DNA from: Mesorhabditis belari
Lineage: Eukaryota > Nematoda > Chromadorea > Rhabditida > Rhabditidae
Length of the DNA: 64,000 nt
Direction of reading: 5' to 3'
Assembly: GCA_958450365.1 (NCBI GenBank)
Contig: CAUEEP010000743.1
Span: forward strand, 5,147,001 to 5,211,000
Each line of letters begins with the position of its first letter. The stretch's first letter is position 1. Below, piece after piece: positions 43,201 through 53,231 of this stretch. A program made the position numbers and the translations under genes. Under the pieces are notes generated by a model. That model was given only the letters and a program-made list of their open reading frames with translations. It was not told the origin of the DNA and searched no databases.

Positions 43201-45570
43201 AGAAAGATGAGATATTTTACTCGGCGATGTGGAGGCGGGGAGAAAAGAAGATAGATAGAAGATAGGCTTCTTGCTTTAATAACCTCAGGCCATGAATGGG
43301 CCAACCCACTGGAAGAGTGAACTCCGCTAGAGAAGGGATCTCTAGTCAGCTCTAGAGAAGACACCTCTAGTCTGGGCGCACGGGCTAGGGAAGAGAACCC
43401 TAGGGGGGCCGAACCCCACACCCTCAGTTTGGAAGTGAGAACTTAACCAATACACCATGAGGGCCCCTAACGGTGGATAACGGTGGATTTTAGTAAAATA
43501 GGTGGCTTTTTAAGGTTTAAAGAAGGCGATGATCACAAAAATCTCAAAATTTCAGAAGGTTTCGAAGGATGGATGTTTCGCGGTCTCACCTTTTTACTTC
43601 CGTTTTTACTATTCGCTTATGTGAGTTTAGAGATTAGAGATTTCATTCATTAAACAATAAAACAAGTTTTCTATTAAATTTTAGCGTTAAAATCGTTAAA
43701 ATATTAAATTTTCTTTTAGCTATTGGAACTTTTTCACTCTTACACTTTGTATCAAATGTGGTTGAGTGGGGAAACGAGTTGGCATGTCGGTTTTTTTTAA
43801 AATTTTCGATAATTTCCTTATTTTTACATAGATTACCGTAGAAACAATAGAGAAATATTTGAAAAAATATAGAAATTACATGCTTTGAAAGAGTAAATTT
43901 ATCAAATGTGGTTGAGTGTTATCAAAAATCAAAAAATTTATCAAACGAGTTGGCATGTCGGTTTTTTTTTCTTTTCTTTCTTAATTTTCTTATTTTTTCT
44001 TTCCTTTTTCTAATAATTTCCTTATTTTTACATAGATTACCGTAAACAAAATAGAGAAATATTTTTTAAAATATAGAAATTACATGCTTTGAAAGAGTAA
44101 ATTTTAGGTGCCAGTGCTTGGAATTCTATTTTTCATCGTTGGCAATGGCAATTTGTTTATGGTGGCTTTCACTGGTGAGTTAGCCAAAAGATTTATTTAA
44201 ATTTATTTATTTATTTAATTAATTAATCTTATTTATTTATTTGATCTATTTATTTAATTAATTAATTTATTTAGTTAATTTATTTAAATTATTATTTAAT
44301 TTAAAGATTTATTTAAATTAGTTAATATAAATACTTTATTCAGAAAGAAATAAAGTGCGAAAACGACATGAAAAATGTACTATATATGTTGTGTCCGATT
44401 TAGATTCAATCTAAATCGGACGCCCGATTAAGATTGAACTTATCGCGGACGTCCGATTTAGATTACAGTCTATATCGGACGTCCTATTTAGATTCAATCT
44501 AAATCTTATATGGATTGAACAATAATATAAACATGCTTAATATATGTTCTTAAGCGTTTTCTGTAGTTTTCTGCATTTTTCAAAGGTCTTTTATTGATTA
44601 AAGTCTATATCGGACGTCCGATACAGATCGAACAATAATAAACGTGCTTAATATATGTTCTCGGTTGTCTGTGAACGTTTTTAGACAAGCTATCAAACAC
44701 ATCTATATAAGACGTATTATTGTTCAATCTATATAAGATTTAGATTGAATCTAAATAGGACGTCCGATATAGACTGTAATCTAAATCGGACGTCCGCGAT
44801 AAGTTCAATCTAAATCGGACGGAAATCTAAATCGGACACAACATATATATGCTTTATTCAGTTGAATAGCGACAAAACAAAATCACAATAATTACCCGGG
44901 ACACCACTCAAAACACACCCAAAAGATAAATAGATACCTCAAGAAAGAATCACAGAGCAGTCAAATCAATTGCCGAAATTGCGGCTTTAAATCTAGCCAA
45001 GGTGGAAATATCACGAACATGAGGGGGTAAAATGTTCCAGAATTTAATAACTCGATTAAAAAAGAAACTGTGGGGGGCTTTTAGAGGAAACGGAAGGTTG
45101 GCGTATGAGAAAAGGCCCCCTTCTGGCTCTGTAGGCCCTGTAGGCCCCGTAGAGAGCCGAATTCAAAGAGACCAGAAAAAAGGGGGTCGGGATGAATGCC
45201 TTTAACAATTTTAAAGCATCTAGATAAAATATAAAAGATAAAAGATCACAAAGTAAAAGACAAAAGACAAAGTACTAGATAAAAGATCACAAAGTCACTT
45301 AAAATGCAACGAAATAGCCCTTTTAAAATCAGACACGGTGGAGATCAAACGCAACTTGTCGGGAAGGGCATTTCAAACTCTAGTTAGCCAAAAGATTTAT
45401 CTAAATCTTTAAATAATTAGAAATTCGTTTTTCTCAAATTCAAATTAATCCTCTAGAAATTCTAATGAAACATTTTAGCAATCGCCAAAATTCGTGAGGA
45501 TCCAAAGAGACGAAAGCAATCTCTTCGAATCAAATACCAAGATATTAGTGGAATCGAGAAATTACAATAA
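40276..45570 (+). CDS. tmem-120: TMEM120 family membrane protein
   Basis: Ten exons: 40276-40349, 40388-40447, 40492-40584, 40636-40725, 42107-42194, 42240-42372, 43556-43620, 43720-43785, 44108-44174, 45479-45570; 275 residues as modelled. Matches TMEM120A/TACAN through NGLYLSIILGN, KRDYEKFKLR, FLMVWYYCTLTIRESIL, YKYQSGCLRRLHALG and TMDLTLEGFEGWMFRGLTFL. It has about six membrane helices and probably sits in the ER or inner nuclear envelope; family roles are in fat storage, with a contested ion-channel role and a CoA-binding fold. About 100 N-terminal residues, the coiled coil of vertebrate members, are not found, so the gene is either shortened or has an unseen 5' exon. Intron 5 is only 45 bases and in frame, so it could be retained. 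Introns 4, 6 and 9 exceed 1 kb because of insertions. Confidence 0.9.
40851..41112. mobile_element. CCGTA-ended MITE in TMEM120 intron 4
   Basis: Full-length copy: TACCGTAAATACTGTAATAC at the left, TACTATTACAGTATTTACGG at the right, TA at the borders, same internal blocks as 14,037-14,305. Confidence 0.8.
41556..41740 (-). mobile_element. Inverted duplicate of SLC22 intron 6/exon 7 segment with SINE head
   Basis: The reverse complement of this stretch matches 49,031-49,209 almost base for base: the B-box GGTTCGACCCCCGGAG, CTTGACTTTTTGATTTTTCG, AGCTTTGCATTCCTAAAAG, the intron end TTTCAATATTTCAG, and then 38 bases of exon 7 with two changes (41,556-41,593). The element therefore carries the splice acceptor and about half an exon of the SLC22 gene 7.5 kb away. 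Confidence 0.8.
41728..41915. repeat. 32-base tandem repeat grown from a tRNA-like element
   Basis: Five to six copies of GTGGACTGCATAAGCCTAAT followed by AGAAGCCTGCGT. The single-copy version is in the tRNA-like element at about 48,990-49,022 (reversed), between the A-box and B-box sides. The array thus sits where the anticodon region of the tRNA-like sequence should be. Confidence 0.8.
42497..42838. mobile_element. hAT-like MITE in TMEM120 intron 6
   Basis: Ends GGGGTAGGCTAATTTCCGC and GCGGAAACTAGCCTATCCCC. AAAATTC / AAAATCC stand outside as a likely, slightly decayed target duplication. The core repeats GCCATAACTTTCTTCTAAGT twice and carries the GAGATCTAC centre seen at 16,139 and 24,083. 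An internal rearrangement has duplicated one arm. Confidence 0.7.
43116..43475 (-). mobile_element. tRNA-headed SINE in TMEM120 intron 6
   Basis: Read on the minus strand it starts with a tRNA-like head, GGGGCCCTCATGGTGTATTG then GTTAAG (A box) and GGTTCGGCCCC (B box), and ends about 340 bases later with CCTGAATAAAGTATC, which supplies an AATAAA. Anticodon-arm sequence TCACTTCCAAACTGA suggests a tRNA-Gly(TCC)-type ancestor, but pairing is imperfect. The AATAAAG tail is like that of the LINE fragments at 44,862 and 51,584. Confidence 0.65.
43757..44107. repeat. Tandem duplication covering the 3' end of TMEM120 exon 8
   Basis: Sequence ATCAAATGTGGTTGAGTG and GAAACGAGTTGGCATGTCGG from exon 8 and its donor is repeated in intron 8 at about 43,903-43,965. 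The following intron block (TTACATAGATTACCGTA, ATTACATGCTTTGAAAG) is repeated up to the exon 9 acceptor. The second copy of the exon piece is interrupted by ATCAAAAATCAAAAAATTT, so it should not be used as an exon. Confidence 0.75.
44385..44848. mobile_element. Large palindrome of GTCCGATTTAGAT blocks
   Basis: In TMEM120 intron 9. Ends ATATGTTGTGTCCGATTTAG and the complement. Inside, GGACGTCCGATATAGA and ATCTAAATCGGACG alternate in both orientations, so the strand can fold on itself several ways. Confidence 0.7.
44862..45115 (-). pseudogene. Non-LTR retrotransposon 3' end (RT C-terminal tail)
   Basis: The minus strand encodes FNRVIKFWNILPPHVRDIST then LARFKAAISAIDLTAL and a stop at 44,950-44,952. 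The pattern (NRVxxxWNxLPxxVRxxxSLxxFKxxL) is the usual C-terminus of CR1/jockey/RTE-type reverse transcriptases. About 90 bases of 3' UTR follow, ending CAACTGAATAAAGCATAT. 5'-truncated copy in TMEM120 intron 9, antisense to the gene. A near-identical copy is at 51,584-51,810. Confidence 0.7.
45270..45395 (-). pseudogene. Second, distinct non-LTR RT tail fragment
   Basis: The minus strand reads NALPDKLRLISTVSDFKRAI then SLHFK and a stop at about 45,296. The Trp before NALP is a stop codon. It is the same C-terminal RT motif as the neighbour at 44,862 but a different sequence, so two LINE families are represented. Confidence 0.6.
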
Positions 45571-46385
45571 AAATTTTTCCGTAAAAGACAGAAAAAAAAG
45601 ACAAAATAGTCAGCAAAACCTGTCACTTTGATCATCGGGGGAAAGGGTTGAAATCGACTTAAAAAAATCGCCGGAGAGAGAGATCGATCTCGATTACAAA
45701 CTCTTCTAAATCTTTGATTTCCCCGATAGTCATGGGAAAAACTCGAGTTTCACTTTTCATTTCAATAGAAAGTTTACTTTTTTTTTTGGATTCTCTTTTG
45801 AATTGTTGTATTCTATTGTATTTTAGAATGAAAATGAATTGAAAATGTATTCTATTCTATTTTAGAATGAAAATGAAATGATCGATTTTCATCATTTTCA
45901 CTGAAATTATCTTACTGACTATAAAGTTCTCAAAAAAGGAAAACCCATTGAATTCTTCTATTTTTCGATCAACTTTTTGATCAATTTGATTCAATCTTGA
46001 GTATTTCAGCTAGTTTGAGTTTAAGGCTATAGAATTTCTAGCAAAAATAAAGCCAGATTTGAGGCCGAAAAGGCACTAGAAATTCTTACCGCCAAAATTA
46101 AAACTACCGAAATACTCAAGGTTGAAACGACTTGCAAACCCGATTTGATCCCCTATTCGTTCCTAGGTATAAACGGATGTGGACTAGAATTTGGGTTAAG
46201 TTAAAGAGAGTGGATCCCTTTTGATATCCCGCCATCTCTAACACCCCGACAACCCAACTCAACTCCTCCAACGTATTAGAGGGGAGTCCCTGTGAAATGA
46301 CCGATCTGTACTGCAGTTGCATAGACCCGGAAGATATGTATCTTTATTTACAGTAGTATAATAAGATGAATAGATTACAAATAAG
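45571..46385. other. Gene-free interval after TMEM120
   Basis: Contains duplicated TTCTATTGTATTTTAGAATG blocks at 45,808-45,870. At 46,020-46,340 there is a stretch with repeat-like features (CTTTATTTACAG near 46,340 resembles the tails of the retroelements nearby). The 68-residue minus ORF at 46,116-46,322 is not recognised. Confidence 0.4.
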
Positions 46386-46389
46386 TGTA

Positions 46390-46810
46390 AGGGGAAGGGG
46401 GGACTCCAAATGAGAGTCTCACTTGTCCTTCTAGGCTCCCCCCCAGGCCCTCACTGTCCTTCTAGGCTCCTCACTTCCTTCTAGGCCCTCACTGTCCCCT
46501 AGGCCCCACTGTCCTTCTGGCTCCTCACTGCCTTCCTTCTAGGCTCCTCACTGTCCTTCTAGGCTCCTCACTGTCCCCCTAGGCTCCTCACTGTCCTTCT
46601 AGGCTCCTCACTGTCCTTCTAGGCTCCTCACTGTCCTTCCTAGGCTCCTCACTGTCCTTCTAGGCTCCTCACTGTCCTTCTAGGCTCCTCACTGTCCTCC
46701 TAGGCTCCTTACTGTCCTTCTAGGCTCCTCACTGTCCTTCTAGGCTCATCACTGTCCTCCTAGGCCCCTCACTGTCCTTCTAGGCTCCTCACTGTCCTCC
46801 TAGGCAATCC
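46390..46810. repeat. 20-base minisatellite CCTTCTAGGCTCCTCACTGT
   Basis: About twenty tandem copies, many identical, some shortened (CCCCTAGG, CCTCCTAGG). GC-rich for this window. No frame continues on either side. Confidence 0.9.
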
Positions 46811-47149
46811 CAAGGACCGCCCCTTCTCGGCAATAAAAGGGATAAGCACAGGGGAGGACACATTTGCATAAGAATAGACAAATCATTCAATAATAACAAT
46901 AGTAACTAAAATATCAGTTTGGCTCGAAGCTGACACCCCTTAATATTTGATAAATCATTGGCAAATTGATTTACTTTAATCATAATCAAGATTGAAATCA
47001 ATATAAAATCTTAAAAAGAAAGAATTCATCGGGTTTTGAGAAGTTTCGCTAAACCGCAGTGAAGGGAAACTCTCCAGCATTTAAGAAAACGTTGTTTCTT
47101 TTGTTGTCTATATATAAAAAGCTTAATCTAAGTCAGATCTTTATTCAAA

Positions 47150-50100
47150 ATGGGATACTACAACGCGAATCGTTTCCATTATGTTGTCTTGCTCACATGG
47201 CAACTCGCGATCTTTCTCGCCACTCAGATGCTTTTCTCGATTTTCGCCAACTACACTCCGAAATGGAAATGCGGCGAGGATGATCATTTTGATACAGTGA
47301 GACATTTTGACATTGCGAGACATTTTGATGATCATTTTGATACAGTATTTTTGTTAAAATTTAAATTTTTCTCACAGAATTGTACAATTTTTACGGAATG
47401 CAAAGGAAATCTCGTTTTCGAGGAGCCGGCTTTCAATTCTGTTGTCATGGAGTATCTTTTTCTTTTTTTTGATTTATCTTTTTCATAAAAGTTTAGATTT
47501 CAAAATTTCTGTGATGGAAACACAAAAAACACATATTTAAGAAACTATTCACAGGTAAAAAAGAGGATTTTTTTTTTGAAAGATATACCGTATTTCTTCG
47601 AATAGAAGACCGGGTAAAGAGTATGATCGCGTACTCCTGCGTAGCAGTCCTTTTTAAAATTTCTTTTCTGCATAAAAGCTTTCAATCAAGTGCTATAGGG
47701 CGGGAAAATGACTCAAAAATACGACATGAGCTAACAGATTTTTGAGCCATTTTCCAGCTCTATAGCACTTGATTGAAAGCTTTTATGCAGAAAAGAAATT
47801 TTAAAAAGGGCTGCTACGCAGGAGTACGCGATCATACTCTTTACCCGGTCTTCTATTCGAACAAATACGGTAAAAATTTTTAGATGGTTTTTGTTGGAGT
47901 GTTTTTCGGAACGGTTTTTTTCGGTTGGTTGGCGGATGTTCATGGTCGAAAGCCGATCTCGTTACTTGTTTTTGGCGGATGTGTGGTGTTTAATGGGGCT
48001 TCGGGTGAGAGAGTTCATTGCTTTCATTGCTTACGAATGTAAACACACTTTTTCTAGCGTAATGGCACAGACTACGAGACGTTTCTAGTCACAACCCAGA
48101 CAGACAGACAGACGTGAAAGGTGCACTTTAGAAAACGACAATTTTTTCTCTTTTCTTCTCTGTTCTCTTCTCTAAAAGGCTCTCTAACATTCTCCATTCT
48201 TCATTTTTTCAGATAGAACATAAATTGAATTAGAAAAACTAGGCCCTTCTGGAAAACTAAAGAAATAAGTGCGCCAGAGAGGATGCGTTTCAAGAAAGCT
48301 AGAGAATCGAGTGCGCCAAAGAGGATGCGCACATTTTTTAAGCACAAAACAAAGCTTGAAGAATCAACTTGACCAATTCATTCGAATAAGTCAAACATTT
48401 AGCTTTTATCCAAAGTCCAAACACTCTTTTGGTGATGAGAGCTGTCATTGGATTCACTGTTGGTGGAGGTAAGAAAAAGGAAAGTATCGAAAAAAACAGG
48501 AAAAGTTTCAGTCATCGTCGTCGTGTGCACTTATTGCAATGAGTTGCTTTTACCCCAGCAAAGAATCATGATGAGAGCTTTCTTCAACTGGGTACTGTAA
48601 AATAACTATTATATAATAGAGAGTGTCTGTCCGTTCGTCCGTCTGTACAGGCTTTTTCTCAGGCGTCTTTGAACAAAAAAAAAACCTGAAATTATTTTTA
48701 AAAGTCTCAAAATATAATATAGTTAAGTCATTCAAAATAAGAAATTAAAAAATCGAGATGGAGTGGCACTACGGTGGGTCGAACCTGGACCATGTGGGCC
48801 AAAGACAAACGTGCCCTCGGCTGCGCCACGGCGACTATGTGTAGGCCCGAAAACATTCAGAAAGACCCGTCTTTAGACTATCCGTTCCGAAAACATTTAG
48901 CCAGGAGCCTATCGAACGGCGGGTCTTTCTAGCTAGCTTTTTTGAAGGCAGGGCATAGTGGCCACGGTGCAGTTGAGAGCGTGCTTGTCTGCAGTCCACA
49001 CGCAGGCTTCTATTAGGCTTATGCAGTTCACACAGCCCGGGTTCGACCCCCGGAGTGCCACTCGATCTTGACTTTTTGATTTTTCGGCGGTTTATTTTCT
49101 AGAAAATAGAAAATCGAAAAATGAAAACTAAGCTTTGCATTCCTAAAAGTGGAGCAGTTTCAATATTTCAGGGCACAGGTCGCATGTTGCAGACGTTGTT
49201 GTGCTATTTGTTCCCCGATTGGCGTCGTGCAACATTGGGTATGTCAGAGTAAATAATATCTAGTATCAATTCTCATTAAATGATTTTTACCTTAAAATTT
49301 AGCCATTTCGGCGGCTGCTTTTCCTGCAATTTTGAGTGTTCTCTTTATCCTTCCTGAGAGTCCGATTTGGCTTCACAATAAGGTTTAGATTAATATTATT
49401 ATTAAATATTTATTAATCTATAGTTTATAAAGGTTTATAAATGTTTATAAAGTTGCCTATTTCCAGGGAAAATACGTATTGATGAAAGAAAGTGAAGAGA
49501 AAATCGCAAAGTTTGCTGGTCGTGCTCATATCCCGATTGAGCACAAAAAAGTCGAAAAATCAAAGGTTCGATCGTTTTAAACGTTGATTTTATCGAAATT
49601 TAGAACATTATCGAAATGATTTCTTCAAAGAAAACTCTCGGGAAGTTATGGGTGCTTGGGTTTATGTGGTTTGTTCTGAAAGAAAAACTGTTAAAGCTTT
49701 TCTTGATTAACTGCTTAACACGTTCGGGACGATTCGGTCCACCGGTGGACGAAGGCCGCCTGGCCCCTGGGACGGTTCGGTCCACCGGTGAATGAAATTG
49801 TGGTCCACCGGATGAAATTCCTCCCGCCCCAGAGACAGACGCTCTACCGACTGCGCTATAGAAGATCTCTATTGCGCGTATCCCAGTAAAACGCCCTTTT
49901 TTGGATCAATTCTTATCAAAAAATGATGTTGATATGAAATGTTCATCTATCTGAGCTCCATCCAATAAAACAAAAATCGTGGAAAACAGACCATTGGAGA
50001 AAGAGAAATGCGGCGTTTTGTCTCACGAGCCAAAAAGAGTCGATATCTTTTTGAGGCAGCAATATTTTCAAAATCTGATTAGAGATTCGGATTCAGCATG

Positions 50101-51939
50101 AAATTTTACATATAGGAGGTGTATTTCGGGGCTAATAGCTTTGCGAGACACCCCTCGTCCACTGGGGCAGTAACGCAAAAAAAACGCCTCGTCGCGAATG
50201 TGTTAAAAGCTTATATTTTTCAGTTTTCTTGTAAATTTCAACTGAAAAGAAGAATTCAGGTGGTGCTCGGCCACTTGCAGCTATGCTAACGACCTAAACT
50301 CAGGCTCACTCTCCGGCAATTTCTATCTAAATCAATTTCTTTTCGGATTGATCATCTACTTCTCAAAATGGGTAGAACTTCATTTAATTTATACAGGATA
50401 AAAATAAAGTTAATAAATCTGAATTTATAAATATATTTTAGGTAATGGCTTGGGCGGATAAGGAATTCCCGAATTTCTCACGTCGTCGTCTCCATCAAAT
50501 GTCTCAAATTGCTGTCTGTGTCTGTTTTCTAATCATGATTATTCTTTTATCATTTGGAAGAAAGGTAAATAATTAAACAAATACCGTATTTTCTCTAATA
50601 GTAGTGCACCTAATAGTCGCGAGCCGAGTTGATGCCTATTTGACGGTTTCCAAGCTTTCGCAGAAGCTCAACACTCAAATCCCCCACAAGATCTCATCGT
50701 CAGCTACATTTTCCGACCCCACATCGATAGGTTCTGATAAGCGGTTCTCGAGATTTCGAGCAATTTAGACGACGATCAAGGTGCACTACCATTAGAGAAA
50801 ATACGGTAACTAAATGTGTTCAATTACTGAGCATTAGATTGAACCTCAATTATATATACCGTATTCTCGCTAATAGTAGTGCACACCGGCGAGTCAAGTT
50901 GGTGACAATTTCAACGGTTTCCAAGCTTTTGCAGAAGCTCAACACTCAAATCCCCCACAAGATCTCATCGTCAGCTACATTTTCCGACCCCACATCGATA
51001 GGTTCTGATAAGCAGTTTTCGAGATTTCGATCAATTTAGGCGGCGCTTAGGGTGTACTACTATTAGAGAAAATACGGTATAACAAATATAACAAATCAAA
51101 AACAAATTCTTTATCTAGGGCCTTTTTTTGACGATTTTAAACATTATTGGCTGTGTTTGTATCGAGTTTACTTGGGATGCTAATCAGGTTTTTTTAAAAT
51201 TTTAAGCATATTAAATAAATTAATAGTTGAATATTTTAATGGAATACTTAAATGATAGTTTACGTAAAGCCAATTCAAGCCAATTATTAAAGAAAATTTT
51301 TTAGCTATGCGCTGTAGAATCTCTTCCAACAGCGTGTCGAGCTTCAGCGGTCGGATCGTGCTCGTTGGTGGCTCGAATTGGATCACTTTTAGCTCCATTT
51401 GTAGATTTTAAATCATATTCCTTAAAATTAGTATTTATAATATTGCCATATCTTTTTTTTTTTTTCAGATTGCTTTTTCCGCGCAATTCTGGTCACCGGC
51501 CGTTTATGTGACGGTGTTCATCCTTGGAGCGATCAACTTTTTCGTCGCATTTTTTTGGCTAACCGAAACTAAGGTAATGTAAATTATATATGCTTTATTC
51601 AGTTGAATAGCGACAAAACAAAATCACAATAATTACCCGGGACACCACTCAAAACACACCCCAAAAGATAAATAGATACCTCAAGAAAGAATCACAGAGC
51701 AGTCAAATCAATTGCCGAAATTGCGGCTTTAAATCTAGCCAAGGTGGAAATATCACGAACATCAGGGGGTAAAATGTCCCAGAATTTAATTTAATAACTC
51801 GATTAATTATGCAAAGTTTATAAAGAATAGAATACAAAAAAAACAAATTTAGAACATAAATTTGGAGTCTTTGGATGTTGATGAAGAGGAGAAAAGCGAG
51901 CAAAACGAGAAAAGGCTTATTGACGGAGAAAATGCTTGA
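47150..51939 (+). CDS. SLC22-like organic ion transporter (MFS)
   Basis: Sixteen exons: 47150-47296, 47378-47451, 47497-47554, 47884-48004, 48403-48468, 48512-48591, 49172-49238, 49303-49382, 49467-49565, 49604-49668, 50260-50371, 50442-50564, 51119-51187, 51305-51400, 51469-51573, 51853-51939; 482 residues. Twelve-helix MFS layout: helix 1 (LLTWQLAIFLATQMLF), a large cysteine-bearing extracellular loop, the loop 2-3 motif GWLADVHGRKP, the sugar/SLC22 motif ILPESPIWL after helix 6, a charged cytoplasmic loop, and SLPTACRASAVGSCSLVARI in the helix 10-11 region. The tail is acidic (LDVDEEEKSEQNEKRLIDGE). This fits organic cation/anion carriers of the SLC22 clade; substrate unknown. A likely trans-splice acceptor (AAGTCAG) is about 14 bases before the ATG. 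Introns 3, 6, 10, 12 and 15 carry transposons. Confidence 0.88.
47586..47872. mobile_element. CCGTA-ended MITE, GAAGACC subfamily
   Basis: In SLC22 intron 3. Ends TACCGTATTTCTTCGAATAG and the complement (CTATTCGAACAAATACGGTA). Arms of about 125 bases mirror through GTATGATCGCGTACTCCTG and GCTTTCAATCAAGTGCTATAG. TA borders. The ends are homologous to those at 14,037 and 50,582, the interior is different. Confidence 0.8.
48600..48955. mobile_element. tRNA-containing mobile element with CTGTCCG-rich head
   Basis: In SLC22 intron 6. Starts near CTATTATATAATAGAGAG, then GTGTCTGTCCGTTCGTCCG. At 48,760-48,850 the minus strand has GCCGTGGCGCAGCCGAGGG (A-box side) and CCAGGTTCGACCCACC (B box). A GAAAGACCCG / CGGGTCTTTC pair closes the right end by CTAG. 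It is laid out like the Helitron-like element at 54,933-55,410 but its 5' end is not a clean TC. Confidence 0.45.
48956..49080 (+). mobile_element. tRNA-derived SINE head, plus strand
   Basis: GTGGCCACGGTGCAGTTGAG then AGCGTGCTTGTCTGCAGTCC, a 32-base spacer, and GGGTTCGACCCCCGGAGTGC. The leading GTGGCC and trailing GTGCCAC give a partial acceptor-like pairing. It adjoins the segment that was copied to 41,556-41,740. Confidence 0.65.
49715..50206. mobile_element. piggyBac-like MITE (TTAA target)
   Basis: In SLC22 intron 10. Starts TTAACACGTTCGGGACGA and ends TCGTCGCGAATGTGTTAA, so both ends carry TTAA, the piggyBac target. Inside, GGACGNTTCGGTCCACCGGTG occurs twice near the left. A tRNA 5' half lies at 49,818-49,862 on the minus strand. 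No transposase frame. Confidence 0.72.
49818..49862 (-). pseudogene. tRNA 5'-half fragment inside the TTAA element
   Basis: The minus strand reads CTATAGCGCAGTCGGTAGAG then CGTCTGTCTCTGGGGCGGGA: a good D arm and A box (TAGCGCAGTCGGTAGAGCG) and the start of an anticodon arm, with no T arm or B box after it. Confidence 0.55.
50582..50808. mobile_element. CCGTA-ended MITE, TAGTGCAC subfamily, copy 1
   Basis: In SLC22 intron 12. Begins TACCGTATTTTCTCTAATAG and ends CCATTAGAGAAAATACGGTA, with AGTAGTGCACC next to the end. Interior includes CAAGCTTTCGCAGAAGCTC and CCCCACATCGATAGG. Confidence 0.82.
50857..51079. mobile_element. CCGTA-ended MITE, TAGTGCAC subfamily, copy 2
   Basis: Second copy in the same intron, 48 bases downstream and in the same orientation, about 90% identical to the first by eye across its whole length. 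TA at both borders. Confidence 0.82.
51584..51812 (-). pseudogene. Non-LTR retrotransposon 3' end in SLC22 intron 15
   Basis: Nearly identical to 44,862-45,060, with the same RT tail and stop (51,692-51,694) and the same 3' tail with AATAAAG. It is more strongly 5'-truncated. It is antisense to the host gene. High identity between two copies implies recent activity of this LINE. Confidence 0.72.
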
Positions 51940-53231
51940 AAAAATGCTCTCTTTCAACAACAACAAAAAAAAGCTAATAAAGCTAATAAAATTTGTTTAG
52001 CTAATAAATTTGATAAATTTGATATTTGATAGAATTTGATAGATTGGTCAATTTTATGAGTTTCTGATATAATATTGTTGAGAATGAAGGTCAAAGAATG
52101 GGGGGAAAAATCAGGAATTACTCGTGATAAACACGAGGTAAACCGAGCGTTTCCCCGTTTTCCCCCATCATCAAGAATCATTTCACTGACGTGATTTTGG
52201 GAATGCTTTCACGAAAAGAATGAAAATCATCACCGCATTTTTGTTCAAATTATAGCAATAAGCGATAAGAAAAATCAGGAATTGACTTTTTTTCTTTGGC
52301 ATTTTGCGTTTTTTTTAGGTCAAAGATTTGAAGAAAACAGGAAGAAAGTCCATAAAACGGGGATAATGTCATGAAAATGGCGTTTCAATCAGTTTTGAAT
52401 TGAGCTTTTTTTGTAATAGATTCGAAGACAGTCATCTAAGCAACATTGCTACAGTAAACAAAGGAATTAGAAAAGTATTAAGCTATAAAGTATCAAGCTA
52501 TTGATTCATTGAAGTGTGATTGAATGGCTGAATAGCTGAATCATCCATTTTTTGGCCTACTGGAGACTAAGATCGACCTTTACAGTATTTTAAATAAGAA
52601 TTCATCTTTATAAGCATATTTTTCGGTGCTTGACGGATAATGGGAGGAGGGCGGAGAGGTCAGCGATTATCAGCCGAGGGAGGGGGAGTAAGTTTTTTCG
52701 TCAACTTGCAGCTCATCTTTAAGCATCTTAAACTTGTCAGATCAAAAAGTTCTAATAAGATTTAGATAGCTTAGAATGTCAGCTTTCAGAAACTCTTTGT
52801 TTTATCAAAAGTTATTAACAAAAACCTATATAAAATCGGACTACAAGTTGACCAAAAAACTTACCCTCCTCTTCAAACTATAAGCTTTTTAGGTTTTGAT
52901 CTTTGAACAAAAAGCTTAATCCGAGAAAGTCTAATCATTAAATTATCAATCATTGTATTTAATTTCCGATTAAATTCACTTTAACGCGGCAATTCGCCAA
53001 ATTCTTTCACGAATTCGACAGAAAAACTCAGTAAATTTCCTTTTTAAAACTTTTTTCTCACATTTTTGCCCCAACAAAACAAATGATCTCAATAGAAAAA
53101 GGAAATATTTTAAATTAAAAGTTTGGCGTTTTTTTGCTTATCACCTTTCCTTTTCACCGTTTCCTTTTCTTTTTTGATTTGAACAGAAGCAAACAGCGCG
53201 CGAAAATTCGTTTTCTTTTTTGCTCAACCCA
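51940..53231. other. Interval between the two MFS genes
   Basis: About 1.3 kb, too long for a typical operon spacer. AT-rich with no exon series. The last 45 bases before 53,232 follow an acceptor (TTTGAACAG) and would be the leader of the SLC17-like mRNA. Confidence 0.45.

Noticed and set aside
46390..46810. CRISPR-like regular array
   Set aside because: A head-to-tail 20-base minisatellite without spacers, in a eukaryotic genome. The same applies to the arrays at 2,440, 3,353, 12,119 and 27,495.
51940..53231. Operon joining the two MFS transporter genes
   Set aside because: The spacer is about 1.3 kb, longer than typical nematode operon spacers, and the families differ. Shared orientation alone is weak evidence.
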